Assembly: GCF_014268885.2 (NCBI RefSeq)
Contig: NZ_CP077095.1
Span: 3,875,001 to 3,939,000 of the forward strand
From: Pseudomonas xantholysinigenes
GTDB taxonomy: Bacteria > Pseudomonadota > Gammaproteobacteria > Pseudomonadales > Pseudomonadaceae
Reading direction: 5' to 3'
DNA: 64,000 nt
Under the pieces are notes generated by a model, which saw nothing but the letters and a program-made list of their open reading frames with translations, did no database searches and was not told the origin of the DNA. The stretch's first letter is position 1, and the number at the start of each line of letters is the position of its first letter. The translations under genes and the position numbers were made by a program. Shown here in pieces: positions 58,994 through 64,000 of the stretch.

Positions 58994-60022
58994 TTATTGA
59001 GCCTCCCGACCGGCGGACAGCGGTACCGCGCGGACGTTGTCGCCAGCCCCCAGGCGCAGGCGCTTGGCGGTTTGCGGGTCGACCACCAGGGTGCCGGCCG
59101 CCAGACGGGCGGGCGCGGCGGTGATGCGGCAGTCTTCGCGCTTGCGGTTGTGAATGATGTAGGGCGTGGCGTCATCACCAGGGGTACCGACCGCCAGCAC
59201 CAGGGTTTCGCTGTCGCGCACGGCACGAATCTTCGACGTCTCGCACTCGATGGCCGGGCCAGCATCGAAGATGTCGACGAAGCCTTGGTAGTTGAAGCCC
59301 TCGCGCTTGAGCATCGCCAGGGCAGGCTCGGTGTCGCTGTGTACGCGGCCGATGACATTGCGCGCCGCCTCCGACAGGAAGCAGGTGTACAACGGGAACT
59401 TGGGCATCAGCTCGGCGATGAACGACTTGTTGCCCACGCCGGTGAGGTAGTCGGCCTGGCTGAATTCCATCTTGAAGAAGTGCCGGCCAAGGCTTTCCCA
59501 GAACGGCGAACGCCCCTGCTCGTCGGACATGCCACGCATCTCGGCGATGATCTTGTTGCCGAACAGCTCGGGGAACTCGGCAATGAACAGCATCCGCGCC
59601 TTGGACAGCAGGCGACCGTTGAGGCCACTGCGGTAGTCGCTGCGCAGGAACAACGAGCACAGCTCAGAGTTGCCGGTCAGGTCGTTGGCCAGGAACAGGG
59701 TCGGGATCTCGCGGTAGATGTTCAGCTCCTGCGAGGCGCTGACGGTCAGGCCGACCCGGTAGTTGTACCAGGGTTCGCGCAGGCCGACGGCACCGGCAAT
59801 GGCGCTGATACCGACCACCAGGCCCTCGTCGTTTTCCAGCACGAACAGGTAGTCGGTATCGCCGCGCTCGGCTTCGCCGCGGAAGCTCTTCTCGGCCCAA
59901 CCAACGCGGTGGCCGAGGCGCTCCTCGTTGGCCGGCAGCGTGGTCAGCCCGGTGGTGCCAGTGCTGCGGGCCAGCTCGATCAGCGCGGGTAAATCGCTGC
60001 TGCGTACAGGACGAACGATCAT
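58994..60022 (-). CDS. aruG: Arginine/ornithine N-succinyltransferase, beta subunit (AruG)
   Basis: A 342-residue GNAT-like AstA-family protein. The start MIVRPVRSSDLPALIELARSTG (ATG at 60022) has AAGGAG; an upstream 32-residue extension is rejected. Together with AruF it succinylates Arg (and Ornithine) with succinyl-CoA. Conserved family stretch: NRLGHRV-type region, EMRGMSDEQGRSPFWESLGRHFF and DIFDAGPAIECETSKIRAV. It begins 55 bp after aruF. Confidence 0.94.
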   Translation of the reverse strand: MIVRPVRSSDLPALIELARSTGTTGLTTLPANEERLGHRVGWAEKSFRGEAERGDTDYLFVLENDEGLVVGISAIAGAVGLREPWYNYRVGLTVSASQELNIYREIPTLFLANDLTGNSELCSLFLRSDYRSGLNGRLLSKARMLFIAEFPELFGNKIIAEMRGMSDEQGRSPFWESLGRHFFKMEFSQADYLTGVGNKSFIAELMPKFPLYTCFLSEAARNVIGRVHSDTEPALAMLKREGFNYQGFVDIFDAGPAIECETSKIRAVRDSETLVLAVGTPGDDATPYIIHNRKREDCRITAAPARLAAGTLVVDPQTAKRLRLGAGDNVRAVPLSAGREAQ

Positions 60023-60077
60023 GCTATCTCCTTGTGCGGCGGCCTGTGCCTGCCGCGAAACTCTCTGTTGCGCCAAC

Positions 60078-61097
60078 TCAGACCGCGACCAGGCGCACGC
60101 TGGCACCTTCGCCGACACCCAGGGCCTCGGCGGCCTCGCTGTTCAGGCTGACCGGTTTTCCCGGCACCCAATCCAGCTCCAGCAACACCGCGCGGTAGTC
60201 CTGCAACTGGCCGTTGCACACCAGATAGGGGCGCCCGCCCTTGGCTGGCGCATCGTCGAGCTTGACCGGCACCACCCGGCTCTGGGCAATCGAGCGGATG
60301 CCCGAGGTGCGCGCATGCAGGGTTGGGCCACCGTCGAAGATGTCGATGTAGTGCTCGGTCTCGAAGCCCTCGCGCATGAGGATATCGAAGGTGATCTGTG
60401 CCCGCGGATGCACCTGGCCCATGGCCTCCTGGGCCTCGTCGGCCAGCAGCGGCACGTAGATCGGGTAATGCGGCATCAGCTCGGCGAGGAAGGTCCGGCT
60501 CTTCAGCCCGCACAGGCGCTCGGCGTCGGCATAGTTGAGGTCGAAGAAGTTGCGCCCGATGGCATCCCAGAACGGCGACTCGCCCTGTTCGTCGCTGTAG
60601 CCGACGATCTCGGTCACCACCGATTCGGCGAAGCGCTCGGGGTGCGCGGCCATGAACAGCAGGCGCCCTCGGGAGTTGAGCTCGGCGAAGGCGCTGTTGA
60701 CCAATTCCGGCAGCACGTAGAAGCTGGTCAGCAGGCTGTTGCCGGTGAGGTCGTGGCACAGCGACAGGACATGGATCTTGTTGTGGATCTTCAGCTCGCG
60801 CGAGGCATGCACGAAGGTCTCGTTGCGGAAGCTGTAGAACGGCTCGGAGTAACCGGCCGAGGCGACGATGGCCGAGCAGCCGACCAGTTTTCCGGTGGCG
60901 CTGTCCTCGAGCACGAAGAAATAGCTCTCCTCGCCGTTGAAACTCACTTCGGCGGCGAACGAGGTTTCCGAGGCGGCGATCTTGTCGCCCAGGCGAGCGG
61001 TGTCGTCCGGCAGCGAGGTGACACCAATGGGGCTGTCGGCAGCCATGCGCTGCACTTCGTTCAGATCCGCCATTTGCGCGGGGCGCATCACCAGCAT
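60078..61097 (-). CDS. aruF: Arginine/ornithine N-succinyltransferase, alpha subunit (AruF)
   Basis: A 339-residue paralogue of the next gene (MRPAQMADLNEVQRMAADSPIGVTSLPDD; EIVGYSDEQGESPFWDAIGRNFF; DIFDGGPTLHARTSGIRSI). Pseudomonas uses a heteromeric AruF-AruG enzyme where enterobacteria have one AstA. ATG at 61097 with AAGGAG. The gap to aruC holds a strong hairpin. Confidence 0.95.
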   Translation of the reverse strand: MLVMRPAQMADLNEVQRMAADSPIGVTSLPDDTARLGDKIAASETSFAAEVSFNGEESYFFVLEDSATGKLVGCSAIVASAGYSEPFYSFRNETFVHASRELKIHNKIHVLSLCHDLTGNSLLTSFYVLPELVNSAFAELNSRGRLLFMAAHPERFAESVVTEIVGYSDEQGESPFWDAIGRNFFDLNYADAERLCGLKSRTFLAELMPHYPIYVPLLADEAQEAMGQVHPRAQITFDILMREGFETEHYIDIFDGGPTLHARTSGIRSIAQSRVVPVKLDDAPAKGGRPYLVCNGQLQDYRAVLLELDWVPGKPVSLNSEAAEALGVGEGASVRLVAV

Positions 61098-61197
61098 GGT
61101 GTCACTCCTTTCGGGAAAGCACGCCGATCACATCGGCACGGAAAAACGGCGGGCACGCGCCACCACCTGCAAGCAGGTGCCCGCACTGGAATTCAGG

Positions 61198-61223
61198 TTT
61201 CGCCGGCCCGGCGGGGCCGGCGA
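61198..61223. repeat. GC-rich perfect hairpin between aruC and aruF
   Basis: tttcgccggccc-ggcg-gggccggcgaaa: a 26-bp, nearly uninterrupted palindrome in the aruC-aruF gap of 139 bp. No T-run follows, so it looks like a processing or attenuation element that may lower the distal gene transcript relative to aruC. Confidence 0.75.
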
Positions 61224-61236
61224 AAGGACCGCAGGA

Positions 61237-62556
<1,320 letters not shown>

Positions 62557-62586
62557 TTACAGCGCCAAACCGTGTTTTCACGCGGT

Positions 62587-62602
62587 TTTCGGCAATGCGA
62601 CA
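62587..62602 (-). promoter_or_regulatory. Second ArgR half-site upstream of aruC
   Basis: On the minus strand TGTCGCATTGCCGAAA: perfect TGTCGC-N8-AA, in the same orientation as the first, 51 bp further upstream. Confidence 0.6.
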
Positions 62603-62614
62603 AACAGTGTCGCA
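62596..62614. repeat. 19-bp perfect palindrome before aruC
   Basis: tgcgaca-aacag-tgtcgca: two perfect 7-bp arms with a 5-bp centre. It includes the TGTCGC of the second ArgR half-site and a divergent TGTCGC on the plus strand. Confidence 0.8.
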
Positions 62615-62683
62615 TTCGCGCAGTGTACGGGAGAGAGGGGGCTGGGTGAACGGGTGTGCACATCAAGAAGAAAGGCAGCCTGC

Positions 62684-62782
62684 GCCGGCCTCTTCGCGGG
62701 CAAGTCCACCCCCACAGGATGGTGCCGCACCTGAAAACGACAGATTACCTGTGGGAGCGGGTTTACCCGCGAAAGGGCCAGC
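62684..62782. repeat. Inverted pair of REP elements between aruC and argR
   Basis: gccggcctcttcgcgggcaa...acagg (62684-62718) faces cctgtgggagcgggtttacccgcgaaagggccagc at 62748-62782. This is the standard putida paired REP (BIME-like) placed at the 3' end of argR. Confidence 0.85.
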
Positions 62783-62798
62783 ACAGGGAATAGATAAA

Positions 62799-63779
62799 TC
62801 AGCCCTTCTCGGCCGGCGCCGAACTGAGCTCGAACGGGCTGCTGCTGCGCCGCTGGTTGCGGTCTTCACGCGGCGTGGCGCCAAAGAAGTTGCGGTACGC
62901 ACTGGAAAAATGCGGCCCCGAGGAGAACCCGCAGGACAAGCCGATCTGGATGATCGACTTGCTGGTCTGCATCAGCATCTGCCGCGCCTTGTTCAGGCGC
63001 AGCTCCAGGTAGTACTGGCTGGGCACGCGATTGAGGTACTGCTTGAAGATCCGCTCCAGCTGACGGCGCGACACGCACACATGCTGGGCGATCTCGTCGG
63101 TGGTCAGCGGCTCCTCGATATTGGCTTCCATCAGCAACACCGCCTGGGTGAGCTTCGGATGGCTGGAGCCTAGACGATTCTGCAGGGGTATACGCTGGCG
63201 CTCGCCACCTTCGCGAATGCGCTCGACCACCAGCTCCTCCGACACCGCCCCCGCCAGCTCCGCGCCGTGATCCCGGGCCAGCAGGGCCAGCAGCAGGTCG
63301 GTCACCGCCATGCCGCCGCACGCGGTCAGGCGATCACGATCCCAATCGAACAGATGGCTGGTGGCGATCACCTTGGGGAAACGCTCGCTGAAGTCATCCT
63401 GCCAGCGCCAGTGCACGGCGGCGCGGTAGCCATCGAGCAAGCCCAACAAGGCCAGCGGATAGACCCCGGCAGACAGCCCGCCAATCATGCAACCACTGCG
63501 TGCCAGCTGCTTGAGCGCTGTCGACAGCGCCGAACCGACAGCCGCTGGCGGCTCATCGGCCAGCAGGAACAACTTGTGACAGCCCTCCAGGCGACCGTTC
63601 CACGGTTCGCCCGGCAGGCGCCAGCTGCCCTCCTGCCCGGCCTCGGCCTGCAGATAGAGCAGTTCGTAGGCCACGTCCGGATGCACCCGCTGGGCCACCA
63701 GCAACACTTCTTCCGCCAGCGCCAGGGTCAGCGGCTTGGTGCCGGGCCAGATGAGAAATCCGATTCGCTGGGTGGTCAT
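62799..63779 (-). CDS. argR: Arginine-responsive AraC-family regulator ArgR
   Basis: A 326-residue Pseudomonas ArgR, unrelated to E. coli ArgR. The N-terminal DJ-1/GATase-like sensor region (RIGFLIWPGTKPLTLALAEEVL) is followed by a C-terminal AraC domain with two HTHs (TTDEIAQHVCVSRRQLERIFKQYLNRVPS; SIIQIGLSCGFSSGPHFSSAYRNFFGATPRE). With L-Arg it activates aru and aot and represses biosynthesis. The start MTTQRIGFLI (ATG at 63779) is chosen; the ribosome-binding site is weak. It is downstream of aotP as in the aotJQMOP-argR operon. Confidence 0.95.
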   Translation of the reverse strand: MTTQRIGFLIWPGTKPLTLALAEEVLLVAQRVHPDVAYELLYLQAEAGQEGSWRLPGEPWNGRLEGCHKLFLLADEPPAAVGSALSTALKQLARSGCMIGGLSAGVYPLALLGLLDGYRAAVHWRWQDDFSERFPKVIATSHLFDWDRDRLTACGGMAVTDLLLALLARDHGAELAGAVSEELVVERIREGGERQRIPLQNRLGSSHPKLTQAVLLMEANIEEPLTTDEIAQHVCVSRRQLERIFKQYLNRVPSQYYLELRLNKARQMLMQTSKSIIQIGLSCGFSSGPHFSSAYRNFFGATPREDRNQRRSSSPFELSSAPAEKG

Positions 63780-63881
63780 AGGGCGTGGTCCGAAACCTGG
63801 AAAGAAGGGTTCGCGCTTGTGGCGCCAGGGCATGCTGCGTGCGTTGCGCAGCATGCCCCATCATGGTGCAAAGTGCAGCCT

Positions 63882-64000
63882 TTACTTCAGGCTACCGGAA
63901 AGGAACTGCTTGAGGCGCTCGGACTGCGGATTGACCAGCACTTCGCGCGGGCAACCGCGCTCCTCTACCAGGCCCTTGTGCAGGAACACCAGCTGGTTGG
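63882..64000 (-). CDS. aotP: Arginine/ornithine ABC transporter ATP-binding protein AotP, C-terminus (truncated by window edge)
   Basis: The last 39 codons of a minus-strand gene running off the right edge: NQLVFLHKGLVEERGCPREV... ending LKQFLSGSLK. The FLHKGLVEE stretch and FLSGSLK end are typical of HisP/AotP-type amino-acid ABC ATPases. The gene name is given by the adjacent argR, with which it forms an operon in Pseudomonas. Confidence 0.85.
   Translation of the reverse strand, partial: NQLVFLHKGLVEERGCPREVLVNPQSERLKQFLSGSLK

Overview
The window is chromosomal DNA of a fluorescent Pseudomonas, most likely of the P. putida group. The evidence is the GC-rich codon usage, the gene order, near-textbook P. 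putida-type bkd proteins, a 62-residue CsrA/RsmA, and putida-type REP palindromes (gtaggagcgg / ctcccacagg ends). I see no transposase, integrase, phage gene, CRISPR array or rRNA. Almost everything is core genome; the less explained parts are small genes and non-coding structure.

Region 1 (1-35,306) is one long flagellar and chemotaxis block, mostly on the minus strand. In transcription order from the right: flgBCDE; a small secreted protein; flgFGHIJKL; a ketoacyl-ACP-synthase-III-like gene; fliC; flaG-fliD-fliS-fliT; the master regulator fleQ; the fleS-fleR two-component pair; fliEFGHIJ; the hsbA-hsbR-hptB signalling module; and the start of fliK. cheV-cheR lie left of flgA on the minus strand. 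flgA, flgM, flgN and flgZ (PilZ brake) run on the plus strand. The promoter layout matches the known Pseudomonas hierarchy. I find 16-bp sigma-54 (RpoN) motifs before fliE, fleS, flgB, flgF and flgA. I find FliA (sigma-28) motifs before fliC, fliS and flgM, and a weak one before cheV. FleQ and FleR are both sigma-54 activators; FlgM is the anti-FliA factor.

Region 2 (35,372-45,833): an MFS transporter, a glutamine-synthetase-like gamma-glutamyl ligase, and the branched-chain keto acid dehydrogenase operon bkdA1-bkdA2-bkdB-lpdV with its divergent Lrp-type activator bkdR. These are followed by a PAS-GGDEF diguanylate cyclase and a divergent 186-residue protein I cannot assign.

Region 3 (45,874-54,456): tRNA-Arg(CCU), an orphan phnN, amrZ, mgtE, four tandem tRNA-Arg(ACG), tRNA-Ser(GCU), csrA/rsmA, lysC and alaS. 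amrZ and csrA are post-transcriptional or transcriptional controls of motility and biofilm, so they extend the theme of region 1.

Region 4 (54,835-64,000): the arginine succinyltransferase (AST/aru) operon aruC-aruF-aruG-astD-astB-(His-tailed small protein)-astE on the minus strand. Its regulator argR and the 3' end of the arginine/ornithine transport ATPase gene aotP lie upstream. Two good ArgR half-sites and a 19-bp palindrome lie before aruC.

I do not see a convincing wholly new multi-gene system. The items most worth following are the Cys-pair secreted peptide inside the flg cluster, the orphan KAS III next to fliC, the unassigned gene divergent from the diguanylate cyclase, the near-leaderless sigma-54 site at flgA, and several structured intergenic repeats.
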